Below are positions 53,665 through 63,300 of a stretch of 64,000 nucleotides of DNA, piece after piece (position 1 is the first letter of the stretch; each line of letters opens with the position of its first letter). The position numbers and the translations under genes are program-made. Below the pieces are notes generated by a model. The model ran no database searches. It was not told where the DNA came from and saw nothing but the letters and a program-made list of their open reading frames with translations. Where the stretch lies: the NCBI GenBank assembly GCA_944364615.1, contig CALVWF010000001.1, positions 129,840 through 193,839 on the forward strand, given 5' to 3'. The stretch comes from an uncultured Clostridia bacterium. GTDB lineage: Bacteria > Bacillota > Clostridia > Christensenellales > CAG-314.

Positions 53665-55008
53665 CTAACCAATTGTAATGCGTTCTTTCGGATTGACCAC
53701 GGCAGGACGCGCCCGTTTTTCAAATAATACCGTCGCAAACGAAATGCTTCCCACTCTGCCCAGATACATCAGCAAGATAAGCACGATGCGGGAAACGAGA
53801 TCCAGTTGCGTGGTGATGCCCACTGTCAGTCCCACCGTTCCGATAGCAGAAAAACATTCGAACAGTACGGAACTGAACCTGATGTCGGGATTAAGACAAC
53901 TGATAATAAAAGTACCTGTTACGACCAGCAATATATTGGTAAAAAACACATATACCGCACGTTTGAACGCGCCTTCGGGAATACGTCTTCCGAACACGTC
54001 GGCACTCTGTTTGTGCGAAACGCCGGCAAAAGTATAAATAAAGATGACCGCAAAAGTCGTAGTCTTGATGCCGCCCGCCGTAGAACCGGGACTTCCTCCT
54101 ATAAACATCAGCACCATGGACACCAATCTTCCCCCTTCGCTCATCTGCGAAAGGTCTATGGTGTTGAATCCCGCCGTACGGGCGGTGACAGACGCGAACA
54201 ATGCGCGGAGCAATTGCTGACCGAATGTCAGATCGCTTTCCTTTCCCGCATATTCCGACAGATACATCAGCAAAGCGCCGCCGAAAATCAGAATAGCCGA
54301 AAAAGCAAGCACGATTTTGGACGTGAGCGAATACCTTTTCAGTTTTAAACCGAACTTGGTGATGTCGTCCCACACCAGGAAACCTATACCTCCGATTGTG
54401 ATGAGCAACATTATCACCACGTTTACCAGTACGTCGTCGGCATAGTTGACGAGAGATATAAAGGGAGTCTGCACGCCCATGAGGTCAAACCCTGCGTTAC
54501 AGAAAGCGGAAACCGAGTGGAACAGTCCGTACCAAAGTCCCTGCCCCCAGCCGAACTGAGGAACAAACCTTATCGAAAGCAACAATGCTCCTCCCAGTTC
54601 GAAGACAAGCGTGCCTATCAGCATTTTGTTGGTGATGGACACGATTCTGTCGAGATTGCTGGTATTGATACTTTCCACCATGACTTCTTTGTTTTTAAGA
54701 CCGAACTTTTTGCGGAACATTCTCAAAAACAGTATTGCAAAAGTCATAAATCCGAGACCGCCTATCTGTATCATTACCAATATGACTATTTGTCCGAACA
54801 AAGTCCATTCGGTTGCGGTGTCCATTACTACAAGTCCGGTAACGCAAGTTGCGGAAGTTGCGGTAAACAAAGCGTCGATAAAGGATACCCCTCCGTCGAC
54901 AGACGCAAAGGGCAGACTCAGCAGTCCCGCTCCCACAAGAATTATGATTATAAATCCCAATGCAATTATCTGCAATGTGGACAGTTTAATTCTGTTCAAT
55001 TTCAACAT
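53665..55008 (-). CDS. ktrB: KtrB/TrkH-type potassium uptake subunit
   Basis: 447-residue membrane protein with four repeated M1-P-M2 units. Selectivity filter segments such as TSATCVTGLVVMDT, SVSAFCNAGFDLMG, SVTARTAGFNTIDL and AIGTVGLTVGIT each keep the central Gly. I start it at ATG 55008 because the frame further up (to a TTG at 55068) overlaps the operon's own -35/-10 boxes. The two genes form a ktrBA operon. Confidence 0.94.
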   Translation of the reverse strand: MLKLNRIKLSTLQIIALGFIIIILVGAGLLSLPFASVDGGVSFIDALFTATSATCVTGLVVMDTATEWTLFGQIVILVMIQIGGLGFMTFAILFLRMFRKKFGLKNKEVMVESINTSNLDRIVSITNKMLIGTLVFELGGALLLSIRFVPQFGWGQGLWYGLFHSVSAFCNAGFDLMGVQTPFISLVNYADDVLVNVVIMLLITIGGIGFLVWDDITKFGLKLKRYSLTSKIVLAFSAILIFGGALLMYLSEYAGKESDLTFGQQLLRALFASVTARTAGFNTIDLSQMSEGGRLVSMVLMFIGGSPGSTAGGIKTTTFAVIFIYTFAGVSHKQSADVFGRRIPEGAFKRAVYVFFTNILLVVTGTFIISCLNPDIRFSSVLFECFSAIGTVGLTVGITTQLDLVSRIVLILLMYLGRVGSISFATVLFEKRARPAVVNPKERITIG

Positions 55009-55039
55009 TTTAAGCAATACCCTTTTTAAGGCTCTACTT

Positions 55040-55068
55040 ATAATACCATATACGGGAGTATTTGTCAA
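55040..55068 (-). promoter_or_regulatory. Promoter of ktrBA
   Basis: Minus strand TTGACA (55068-55063), 17-bp spacer, TATTAT (55045-55040), about 32 nt before the chosen start codon. Confidence 0.82.
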
Positions 55069-55267
55069 TTACAAGCGTGATTTTTACGCGGTTACAGCCC
55101 TGCCCGCGTTTTTGATGTAGATACGGTACCGCGTGCATTACTACAAGCAAATACGGTACTTTTGATACAAAAATACTGCTTTTTACGTTTTACGTCCGTT
55201 TCTCACACGACACACCCCGTCAAATTGCCCGACAGAACGCAGCAGGTAAATTGCAATGTTAAGCAAT

Positions 55268-55294
55268 AAAACAGGATGTTTCCATCCTGTTTTT
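55268..55294 (-). terminator. Terminator of the beta-propeller-like lipoprotein gene
   Basis: AAAACAGGATG-TTTC-CATCCTGTTTT; on the minus strand an 11-bp stem closed by GAAA and ending in TTTTATTG. Between it and the ktrB promoter (55069-55267) nothing is seen. Confidence 0.8.
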
Positions 55295-55304
55295 AAACTG
55301 CAAA

Positions 55305-56729
55305 TTATTCTTCTTCGTCGGGAACGACAACGGTTACCGTCGTGGTAACGTTTGCTTCATTGTCGACATTGTATTTGACAGCCTGAACGTTGTCACCGCT
55401 GAAAGAGAACACATATTCGCCCACCACGTCGTACTGCGCCCAACCTGATGTCGACGCTACCGAGTAAGCCACAAATGTAATGTCATCTTCACCTGCGGGA
55501 GTTTCCGATTCGATGACCTTCTTGAGGTCGAGCGAATACAACTTGCTGTCTACGGTGTAATAAAGTGTGTCGCCTTCTATTTTGTTGATGGTGATTGCAC
55601 TGCTCTGACTGCTTTCGGGAATAACGTACAGAATCGTTTCCGCCGCGCCCGATGTGTACACAAGTTGGTAAACATCGAGAGCCGATTCGGCAAGTTTATC
55701 GGCAAGTACAACTCCTTCGCCGTAACCGTAAATGCCTGTCTTGCTTTCGTCCGCAAATACGCTGACGGCTTTTTCCATACCTTTCTTGATAGCAAGAAGA
55801 CCGTATTTCAATGAAGTGTTGGTAGAATCTACTTGTTTAAAATAAACGTAACCGTTGTTGTTGGATGCAATGGTATAAGTCATTGTGGAATCCTTTGTCT
55901 TTTCCACAAGTACCGTTTCCTGTTCATCCCCTGCGGTGTAACTGCATATACTGCCGTCGCCGTTGAGATAGTAAGCGGACAATGTCAACGAATCGAAAGA
56001 AACGGATGTTGCGCCTTCCGATACGAGTTTGGCTTCGGGCTTGTCGGCGGTCAGTTCCACTGCGTACAAACCTGCCTTAACGGTGTCCGTTGCGGTTGTT
56101 TCGACATACATAGCGTAAACCTTGGACTGATTTTCCATCATACTCATCACAAGGCTGTTGGAAGTCATCGTAAACAACTTGGTGTTGTTTCTGCCGTCGA
56201 GATCCGCGCTGTAAATGCACAGTTCGCTGTACTTCACGCTGCCGTTTGCGGCAAGTTCGTCGTTGGGAGTTGTATAGTACAACTTGTCACCGAAAATAAA
56301 TATGCCTGTAACCGTAGTGTCCGTGGTATTGCCGGAGTAAACTACCTTGGGAACAACCAGTTGCGCTTTTTCGTAAATCTGCTGACTGATTTTTTCCGTC
56401 TTCTGAGAAGTTGTGGTGTCTTCGTCGTTTATAGCCACGATAGCGTCAAGGTCAGCCTTGGAAATGCGGACGATGTTGCCCAACGCAACGTCTCCTTCGT
56501 ATTTGTTACTGCCCGTATAGGAACTTACATAACCGTTTACGTAATAAATGTAATCGCCGTACTCAACAGCAACACCGCCGTTGCTCGACACTTCGCTTTT
56601 AGCGGGAAGTTCGGGATAATCGGTAAATGTCTGAGATGTCGGATTGCATGCAACCAACAAAGTTGAAACAAGCAGTATCAACGAAACTACCATTATCAAC
56701 GCTTTTTTAGGAAAATTGCTTTTGAACAT
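55305..56729 (-). CDS. Lipoprotein with beta-propeller-like (DUF5050-type) repeats
   Basis: 474 residues; lipobox LLVAC (Cys about residue 28). The rest is beta-rich, with repeated short pairs of the type GDYIYYVNG, GDKLYYTTPN, NGYVYFKQVD, GDTLYYTVDSKLYSLDL, the (G/N)-D-x-(I/L)-Y-Y pattern of surface propellers in Clostridia. No catalytic residues are evident; ligand-binding or structural roles are both possible. It ends in an acidic DEEE tail. Monocistronic. Confidence 0.72.
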   Translation of the reverse strand: MFKSNFPKKALIMVVSLILLVSTLLVACNPTSQTFTDYPELPAKSEVSSNGGVAVEYGDYIYYVNGYVSSYTGSNKYEGDVALGNIVRISKADLDAIVAINDEDTTTSQKTEKISQQIYEKAQLVVPKVVYSGNTTDTTVTGIFIFGDKLYYTTPNDELAANGSVKYSELCIYSADLDGRNNTKLFTMTSNSLVMSMMENQSKVYAMYVETTATDTVKAGLYAVELTADKPEAKLVSEGATSVSFDSLTLSAYYLNGDGSICSYTAGDEQETVLVEKTKDSTMTYTIASNNNGYVYFKQVDSTNTSLKYGLLAIKKGMEKAVSVFADESKTGIYGYGEGVVLADKLAESALDVYQLVYTSGAAETILYVIPESSQSSAITINKIEGDTLYYTVDSKLYSLDLKKVIESETPAGEDDITFVAYSVASTSGWAQYDVVGEYVFSFSGDNVQAVKYNVDNEANVTTTVTVVVPDEEE

Positions 56730-56767
56730 TTATGTTAAACTCCTTTAGTATATGCTCATAGGCTTTT

Positions 56768-56796
56768 ATTATAAAGCATAACTTGAAAAATTGCAA
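56768..56796 (-). promoter_or_regulatory. Promoter of the beta-propeller-like lipoprotein gene
   Basis: Minus strand TTGCAA (56796-56791), 17-bp spacer, TATAAT (56773-56768), about 38 nt before the start codon. Confidence 0.78.
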
Positions 56797-56812
56797 CATT
56801 TTTACACAAGAA

Positions 56813-56852
56813 AATGCCGTTGCCCGCATTATGTATGACGCCGCAACGCATT
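56813..56852 (-). terminator. Probable terminator of the 284-residue unknown gene
   Basis: AATGC-GTTGC pairs with GCAAC-G-GCATT around a 19-nt loop, followed on the minus strand by TTTTCTTG. Confidence 0.5.
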
Positions 56853-56903
56853 AAAAGTGCCAAAAACGCAATCTCTTTCAACGCAAGGAGCATTTGTTCC
56901 GCA

Positions 56904-57758
56904 TTACTCGGTATAAGAGGTTATCTGTCCCGTATCGGCGTCCTGATAAAGCATCCAGAATCCGCCGTCACCGCACGGAAGGTAGGAAAAATCCTTGTCT
57001 TCGAATCCATCCTTCGTTCCGGGAAGCCCGTAACAGATGTACCGTACATTGTTGTCTTTCTGCAACAGTCCCATTACGAAAAATTTGTCCCCCGCAGGAA
57101 AATCCACGCGGATAAAAAAGCAGTCGGGAAACTGTCTGATAAGCGGATAATACGGCGGAAATTGCAAAAACAGATTGGTGATTTCCTTCTTTACGCTCTG
57201 ATAGTAATTGTCCTGACGTCCGCCTGCGTAATACTTGTCAAACGCAGTGCTGTACTCTTCCACCGATTTGTACTTGCTGTTGGCGTTTTTGATCAGACTG
57301 TCCACGTCCACAGCCTTCGTTTCGCCGTAAAAATCCGCAGTGGCAGCCACAAACTTTTCATATTCCGTCCACTGTTCGCCGCCGCTTTTTATAACGCTTC
57401 CCGCATGAGCGAGGAGGTAATCGAGATTGCCTTTGTTGCCGAGATACGCCCACCCCACTATTGCAAAGTTTTCGCCGTTGACGTTGACAAGCACGCATGC
57501 GATGTCTTCGGCGGCATTGCAAGGCAATGTAAAAGCAAAGTTGTTGAGGTCCTCACACTGCCTGCTGTAAATATTGCGGTTTATTCTGACAAGACAACGC
57601 CAGTCTCCCTGACTTTCCTTTACGTTGGTAACGAAAATTTTGCCGTCAAGATTGTTGTTGCCTATTCCTTCCAGTTTTACCATACCGCACAACTGTCTTC
57701 CTTTGACGGCGTAGCGGTTGTCAACATTGTTGAATATCAGGATTTTTTTAGCGTACAT
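56904..57758 (-). CDS. Conserved protein of unknown function
   Basis: 284 residues, no signal peptide and no transmembrane helix, so cytoplasmic. The first 120 residues are beta-rich (KKILIFNN, FVTNVKES, LVNVNGENFAIVGWAYLG). The C-terminal half has a helical segment (YYQSVKKEITNLFLQFPPYYPLI) and ends in FWMLYQDADTGQI, a signature I associate with a conserved Clostridia family lacking a known role. The ATG at 57758 is preferred over a GTG at 57767 because GGGG lies 8 nt upstream of it. Confidence 0.7.
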   Translation of the reverse strand: MYAKKILIFNNVDNRYAVKGRQLCGMVKLEGIGNNNLDGKIFVTNVKESQGDWRCLVRINRNIYSRQCEDLNNFAFTLPCNAAEDIACVLVNVNGENFAIVGWAYLGNKGNLDYLLAHAGSVIKSGGEQWTEYEKFVAATADFYGETKAVDVDSLIKNANSKYKSVEEYSTAFDKYYAGGRQDNYYQSVKKEITNLFLQFPPYYPLIRQFPDCFFIRVDFPAGDKFFVMGLLQKDNNVRYICYGLPGTKDGFEDKDFSYLPCGDGGFWMLYQDADTGQITSYTE

Positions 57759-57921
57759 ATCGGACACCCCTATATAAATATAGTATTGCAGACTGCATAT
57801 AAGTCAGCACCGCCGTAAATGCAATTGTAACCGACTCCGCCGGCAAAAATACGTCGTTATTTGTCACAAAAGGTATAAAAACATATTTTTGTCATCAGGT
57901 ATTTATTTTATTTTTAAATTG

Positions 57922-57930
57922 TGATACAAT
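57922..57930 (+). promoter_or_regulatory. Extended -10 element before the HAD gene
   Basis: TGATACAAT (TGnTACAAT) ends 20 nt before the start codon. No good -35 box is seen, so this would be an extended -10 promoter. Confidence 0.5.
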
Positions 57931-57950
57931 GAAATCAATGAGGTGAATTT

Positions 57951-58772
57951 ATGGAAAACACTACTGTAGCGTTGATCTACGACTTTGACAAGACGCTGTC
58001 CACAACGGATATGCAGGAATATACATTTATTCCGTCGCTCAACATGACAGCGGATGAATTCTGGACCATCTGTGAAAAGACGGCTCACGCAAACAACATG
58101 GACACCATACTGGCAGCACTGCTCACCATGGTCAATCAGTACCGCAAGGAAGGAATGACTTTGTCACGCGAGGTGTTGCAGCAGCACGGGAAAAACGTCG
58201 CCTTTCACAAGGGCGTGGAACGGTGGTTTCAACGTATTACTGAATACGGAGCGCAACTCGGACTTAATGTCAAACACTACATTATTTCCAGCGGACTCAA
58301 ACCAATGATTGAAGGTTGCAAAATAGCAAAAAATTTCGAAAGAATATTTGCCTGCGACTTTGTCTACGACGAAAATGGAAACCCGATATGGCCGTCGGTG
58401 TCCATAAACTATTCCAGCAAAATACAGTTCATATACAGAATAAGCAAAGGCGTGCTTGACGTTTACGAAAACGACAAACTCAACATGCGCACTCCCCCCA
58501 AAACAAGGGCCGTTCCCTTCCGCAACATAGTCTACATAGGGGACGGGCTGACGGACGTTCCCAGCATGAAACTGACGCGCCTCAACGGAGGTTACGCGGT
58601 AGGCGTATACCAGAATGCCGAAGACGGCAAATACCTCGTCAAAGACGACAGAGTGGATTTCTATGTCAAAGCGGACTACTCTGAGGGTAGCAAGATGGAT
58701 ACGGTGGTAAAAGCCATTTTAAGAAAAATTCACGCAGTGGACGAAATAATAAAACTTGCCGACAAGTCCTGA
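57951..58772 (+). CDS. HAD-superfamily hydrolase (phosphatase-like)
   Basis: 273 residues. Motif I DFDKTLS (nucleophile and acid Asp, about residues 11-13), motif II Ser in IISSGLKPMI, motif III Lys and motif IV GDGLTDVPSM are all present, so it should be active. The cap region between about residues 20 and 110 is helical, as in the phosphoserine-phosphatase-like class. The substrate cannot be told. GAGGTG precedes the ATG. Monocistronic on the plus strand. Confidence 0.87.
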   Translation: MENTTVALIYDFDKTLSTTDMQEYTFIPSLNMTADEFWTICEKTAHANNMDTILAALLTMVNQYRKEGMTLSREVLQQHGKNVAFHKGVERWFQRITEYGAQLGLNVKHYIISSGLKPMIEGCKIAKNFERIFACDFVYDENGNPIWPSVSINYSSKIQFIYRISKGVLDVYENDKLNMRTPPKTRAVPFRNIVYIGDGLTDVPSMKLTRLNGGYAVGVYQNAEDGKYLVKDDRVDFYVKADYSEGSKMDTVVKAILRKIHAVDEIIKLADKS

Positions 58773-58866
58773 GGACTTTAGCCGTTGTTGACATTGTCCT
58801 AAAAACAGGTTTTACCTTTTTGTTACTCCAAAGGCAACACATACGCACCTTTGCAATAATGCAAAC

Positions 58867-58895
58867 GCCGTCCGTAATTAAACGGACGGCATTTT
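58867..58895 (+). terminator. Terminator of the HAD gene
   Basis: GCCGTCCGT-AATTAA-ACGGACGGC followed by ATTTTA, 94 nt after the stop codon. From here to the IS element (58896-59042) there is only the left arm of the split terminator at 59021. Confidence 0.75.
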
Positions 58896-59020
58896 AACAG
58901 ACTGTTTACGACGCATTTGTTAAAACGAGACCAATCGTTTGCTCGAACGCTTTAAGCCTCGACGATAAAGCAATTGGTTTATTTTGCAGTGTTTCACATT
59001 AATATACGATTGAATACGAC

Positions 59021-59032
59021 AAAAAGGCGGGG
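59021..59032 (-). terminator. Distal arm of a terminator split by the IS element
   Basis: AAAAAGGCGGGG (59021-59032) can pair with CCCTGCCTTTTT (60350-60361) on the other side of the IS; together they make the terminator expected after the giant lipoprotein gene. Confidence 0.6.
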
Positions 59033-59117
59033 AAAAATGAAGTGAACCCCAAAGTTTGGATAAAGAATTATTAGATTGTTTGAGAATGAGTTCGGTATTT
59101 CACCGGGCTCATTCCTT

Positions 59118-59864
59118 TTAATTTGAGAGATATTCTCTCGTTGTTCCAGTAATGTACTCTTTCAGACAGTGGACGAATTCGTCCACTGTTTGGAACTTTT
59201 CGCCGTAATACATCTCCACCTTTAACCGCCCGAAAAAGTTCTCCATGATACTGTTATCCAGGCAATTGCCTTTTCGTGACATACTTTGCATAATATTGTG
59301 TTCTTTCAGCTGTCTTTGAAACTCTTTCATTTGGTATTGCCAGCCTTGATCGGAATGCAAGATCGGTCTTGCGCCTTTCGGCAGCTTGTCGAACAATCCT
59401 TTCAGCATTTCTCTCGTTTGCCCAAAATCAGGACTTGTCGAAATAGAATAGCTGATTACTTCATTGTTATGTAAATCTATGATCGGAGACAGATATACCT
59501 TGTCATCGCATACAGCAAACTCCGTCACGTCAGTCGCCAATTTCTCGAATGGTTTACTGGCTGCAAAGTCACGGCTTAGTATATTTGGAGCGATCTTTCC
59601 GACTTCACCTCTATACGATTTGTACTTGCTTTTGCGTCGCTTACCATGCAGTCCCATACTTCGCATGAGTTTGTGTACGGTTTTGTGGTTGAGTTTTATG
59701 CCATTTTCCCGTAATGCAAGCAATATCCGTCGGTAGCCGTATCTTTGTTTATTCTCGGTAAAGATCCTTTCTATCTCTTGTTTGATCAAAGAATACCTAT
59801 CTTCAGTTCGCCTCTTTAAGTGATAGTAGTAGGTGCTTCGCGGTAATTGAGACAACACAAGCAA
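59118..59864 (-). CDS. IS3-family transposase OrfB, C-terminus frameshifted
   Basis: DDE integrase-fold transposase: first Asp in LATDVTEF, second Asp in HSDQGWQY and Glu in NSIMENFFGRLK are intact, preceded by the HTH_21-like RYGYRRILLALRENG. The frame is open upstream to about 59913, so the protein is normally made as an OrfAB fusion by -1 slippage rather than from the TTG here. After KEYI the frame ends abnormally in TGTTREYLSN; the expected ending (HYWNNERISLKLKGMSPVKYR) is read in another frame down to a stop at 59071. A deletion near 59150 has therefore replaced about 28 C-terminal residues, or there is a sequencing error. Confidence 0.88.
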   Translation of the reverse strand: MLVLSQLPRSTYYYHLKRRTEDRYSLIKQEIERIFTENKQRYGYRRILLALRENGIKLNHKTVHKLMRSMGLHGKRRKSKYKSYRGEVGKIAPNILSRDFAASKPFEKLATDVTEFAVCDDKVYLSPIIDLHNNEVISYSISTSPDFGQTREMLKGLFDKLPKGARPILHSDQGWQYQMKEFQRQLKEHNIMQSMSRKGNCLDNSIMENFFGRLKVEMYYGEKFQTVDEFVHCLKEYITGTTREYLSN

Positions 59865-59899
59865 CGCTTTCAGCGGAAATCTTTGCCTTAACTCAGATA

Positions 59900-60298
59900 C
59901 TATTTCGGCTTTCTGCCGTTCCGTTCCTCTTCCGCTCGAACTAAGGCATCTAATTTTTTTAGGTATTCGTTCTCCATTTCAAGGTATTCAAGTCGCTCTT
60001 TAAGCCGTTGGTTTTCAGCGATTAAGTCGTTCTCAATCTCCTTATCCAAAGGCTTTTTTCTCGGTATGCCTGTGCTTTCCCTTCCTCGGCGTTCGGTCAT
60101 AAGTCCAGCCGCTCCTTCTTCAAGATATATGCGCTCCCACCTGTGTAACATATATCTTGCCCCTCCGCTTTGAAGATTTCCCAGTCCATACTTGCGGACG
60201 GTTTGACTATAACTCAGATGGTTTTCACGCATATCCATTATAACAGCTATTTTGAACTCTGCGCTATACTTTGTGTTAAATTTCTTTTCTCTTGACAT
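59900..60298 (-). CDS. IS3-family transposase OrfA
   Basis: 132 residues: a helix-turn-helix (FKIAVIMDMRENHLSYSQTVRKYGLGNL, about residues 14-42, then RWERIYLEEGAAGL) that binds the inverted repeats, and a C-terminal leucine-zipper coiled coil (IAENQRLKERLEYLEMENEYLKKLDAL). The AAAG near 59909-59912, shortly before its stop, is the likely slip site into OrfB. GGAGG lies 12 nt before the ATG at 60298. Confidence 0.88.
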   Translation of the reverse strand: MSREKKFNTKYSAEFKIAVIMDMRENHLSYSQTVRKYGLGNLQSGGARYMLHRWERIYLEEGAAGLMTERRGRESTGIPRKKPLDKEIENDLIAENQRLKERLEYLEMENEYLKKLDALVRAEEERNGRKPK

Positions 60299-60349
60299 AA
60301 AAATATGCACCTCCAAAAGTGTCCAACTTTTGGGGTGCATATCAAAAAT

Positions 60350-60361
60350 CCCTGCCTTTTT
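60350..60361 (-). terminator. Proximal arm of the terminator split by the IS element
   Basis: CCCTGCCTTTTT lies 9 bp before the giant gene's stop codon end on the downstream side; see the arm at 59021-59032. With the IS between them the hairpin is separated by about 1.3 kb. Confidence 0.6.
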
Positions 60362-60369
60362 TATTTAAG

Positions 60370-63300
60370 TTATTCGGAAACGGTTGTATCTCTGCGCAAT
60401 ACGTTTGTCGTGCAACCTTCAAACGTGTTGGCTGTTTCGGCATTGGCATCCAATGAAGTTTCCGTATACAGACATTCGCTGGAATAGTCGCCGGGCGTAG
60501 CGTAGTCGTAATATCTTTCCATGCAGATACCGTTCTGACAATTCTTTATCACGTTGTCGCTTACTTTGGTTATTTTGCCGTTTCTCAGCACCAGAATTCC
60601 CGTTGCTTCCCAACTTTCGTTGTAAGTTACGTAGCCTGTAATATTGTTGTTCTTAATGACTGCCTTAGCACCTTCGTCTATTACGATTCCGTTGCCCGTT
60701 GCGCCGTCAAAGGCTTCGCAAACTATCTCGTTGCCGGTGACGGTTGCGTTTCCGCCTTTGATGTCAATACTGTTTTTGGTAAAACCGGTAAATTTGCAGT
60801 TTGCGATAACTACGGTATTGGACGCGGATTTCGTTCCTACGGTAACAGCGCGGTGATTGTTGTGCGACGCTGTTTCCGGTCCTTTTACGTAAACGCCCGT
60901 CAATGTGAAGTCTACATTTGCGACGTCAATAAATTTCACATAACTTCCGGCAGCCTGCACTATCGTCTTGTCGGCGCCTGCGCCTTCTATCTTCAGTGCT
61001 TTGCTTATCGTAAGAGCGGGCGTAAGGTATGTGCCTTCTTCAAGGGCAATCACATCGCCGTACTGAGCGTTTGCAACGGCATCGGCAAGGGCCTGACCGT
61101 TGGCTGCGGCGTCTTCCGTCGCTTCGATTACAAATGAAGGAATGTATTCTACTCTGTCTTTATAAGCGGACATGTTGCTGTTTATCTTGTTTGCGCAAGG
61201 TTCGGTAGCCTTGATTGACATCGTAGAAGCGATTTCAACGCTTGCCCAGCCTGTACCGATATGGTTGGCGTTTCTGAATACGATGCCTGTAAGATTACCG
61301 TAATCGAATGCTCCCGCCATTACGCTGGACAATGTGTACTGTGCGTTTCCGTCAAGAACGGTAACTTCCTTTTGTGCATTACGATCAGCAACGGTTACAA
61401 GATAGTAAGAATTTGTTCCCCTTTCGAAGTAAAGAATACTGTCCATCACCTTAAACTTGGTGTTTTCGGCGTTGACGGTTATATTTTCAATGCCTGTGCT
61501 GTAAGCAAAAGCCATTACTCCTGCCGATGTGGTTTCCTTGCGGATCTCGAACGTCGGACCTATTGCCGAGGGAACAAACAGTATCTGTGTATAATCTGCA
61601 GTATAAAGAACACCATTGTCGGATGCGAAACTCGTGTTGTCCGCACTTACGTTTATTGCGGTTATCTTTGCGGCGTCGGCAAATGCCGTCTGCATACTGC
61701 CGATATTAGTGACGGTTGCGGGCAGTTGGAATTGCGCAACGCCTGCGGGTACGTATACAAGTTCGTTTCCGCTGTACAGTACGCCGTCTGCGGCAAAATA
61801 CTTGGTGTTGCCTTCGGCAACCGTAAGAGTAAGATTTTCGCAACCATCGAAACTGGTTGTGGAAATACTTGTTACGGGTTTGGGAATTTCAAAAGTCTGA
61901 AGCGCGGTACATCCTTTAAAGATGTACTTGCCGCTCATTGTCATGAACGAACCTGCATTTACGGTGACTGTCTGAAGTGCGGTGCAGCCTTCAAACGCGC
62001 TTTCGCCCACCATAGTTGCGGAAATAGTTGCTTCATTTAAAGATGTGCATCCGAAAAACGCTCTGTTCTGTATAACAAGTGCGCCTTCGAGATTTGTTAC
62101 CGTTGCAAGTGATGTGCAGCCTTCAAACGCGCTTGTCATAAGATTGGACTTTGCGGGCAGTATAACTGTTTTGAGTTTGGCAAGACCTTTGAATGAACCG
62201 TCGATTTTTACGTAATTTGTTCCGCCTTGCTCGAATACCACTTCCGTAAGGTTGGTTGCGCCCGTAAATGCGCCTGCGCTAATTTCCGTAACGCTTGCGG
62301 GAACGGTGACCTTTGTAACGGTTGTATTGTCGGCAAACAGTCCGTCTCCCAGTTTTACGACTGCAATGTCCCCCACAGTTGCGGGAATGACTACTTCGGA
62401 ATCCGTTCCGTTGTATCCGGTCAATTCGCCTGTAGCGCTGTTGATTGTCCATGTTCCGTCTTCTCCGCCAACCGTACCTGCAGCCATCTGAATGGCGGCA
62501 AGCAGTGACTTAGACGACAATGTCGTGCCCGTAACTACCTGATTTCCGGTGGGTTGATCCAGAGCGATAACTTGTTCGAGAGTAAGGCCCGTATAAGCCT
62601 TTTTAGCCGTTTCAAGACCGGCTTGCCACGTCTGTTCGAAGTTTCCTCCCGTGGTGAATTTGCAACCTTCACCGAAAATAACGTCAACTATCTTGTGAGA
62701 TTCGACTTCGTATTTAACGGACAACACATATGTAACGCTTTGTCCCATTATTGTTGTCGAATATGTAATTTCTTCCGTCGTTGCGGTTTCTGCGGGTGCG
62801 GGAACAACTGTCAATGCAGCCATCTTTACCGCTTCGAGCAAAGCGTTGGAAGAAAGCGTTGCGCCCGTAACGACTCCGTTGCCAGTAGCGGCTTCGAGTG
62901 CCGCTACTTCTTCGAGAGTCATTCCGACATAGGAAGCAACGGCGGTTTCCGCTCCTGCCTGCCACTTGTCAGTCCAGTTGGATGTGCAATATACGTTGTC
63001 GTCGGCAAGTATTACTTCAGTAATCTTGTGCGATTCCGTTTCGTACTTCAACGCAACCTTTATTGTCACGTCACCGCCTTTGATTGTGGTCGTATAGGTA
63101 ACTTCTTCCGTAGTTGCCGTTTGTGCGGGAATAGTTACTACCGTACCTGCCGCCATCTTTACCGCTTCGAGCAATGCATTGGAAGAAAGCGTTGCGCCCG
63201 TGACGACTCCGTCACCAGTAGCGGCTTTGAGTGCCACTACTTCTTCGAGAGTCATGTCAACATAAGAAGCAACGGCGGTTTCCGCTCCTGCCTGCCACTT

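Larger units (their letters stand above)
59043..60339 (-). mobile_element. IS3-family (IS150-like) insertion sequence, 1297 bp
   Basis: Two overlapping-type transposase frames lie between imperfect terminal inverted repeats: the left end reads TGAACCCCAAAGTTTGGATA (59043 on) and the right end, on the minus strand, TGCACCCCAAAAGTTGGACA (from 60339). The ends begin with TG as in IS3 elements. I could not find a clear 3-5 bp target duplication next to them. Only one copy is in the window. Confidence 0.88.

Noticed and set aside
55009..55068. Longer KtrB start at a TTG codon (55068)
   Set aside because: The -35 and -10 boxes of the gene's own promoter lie inside this extension.
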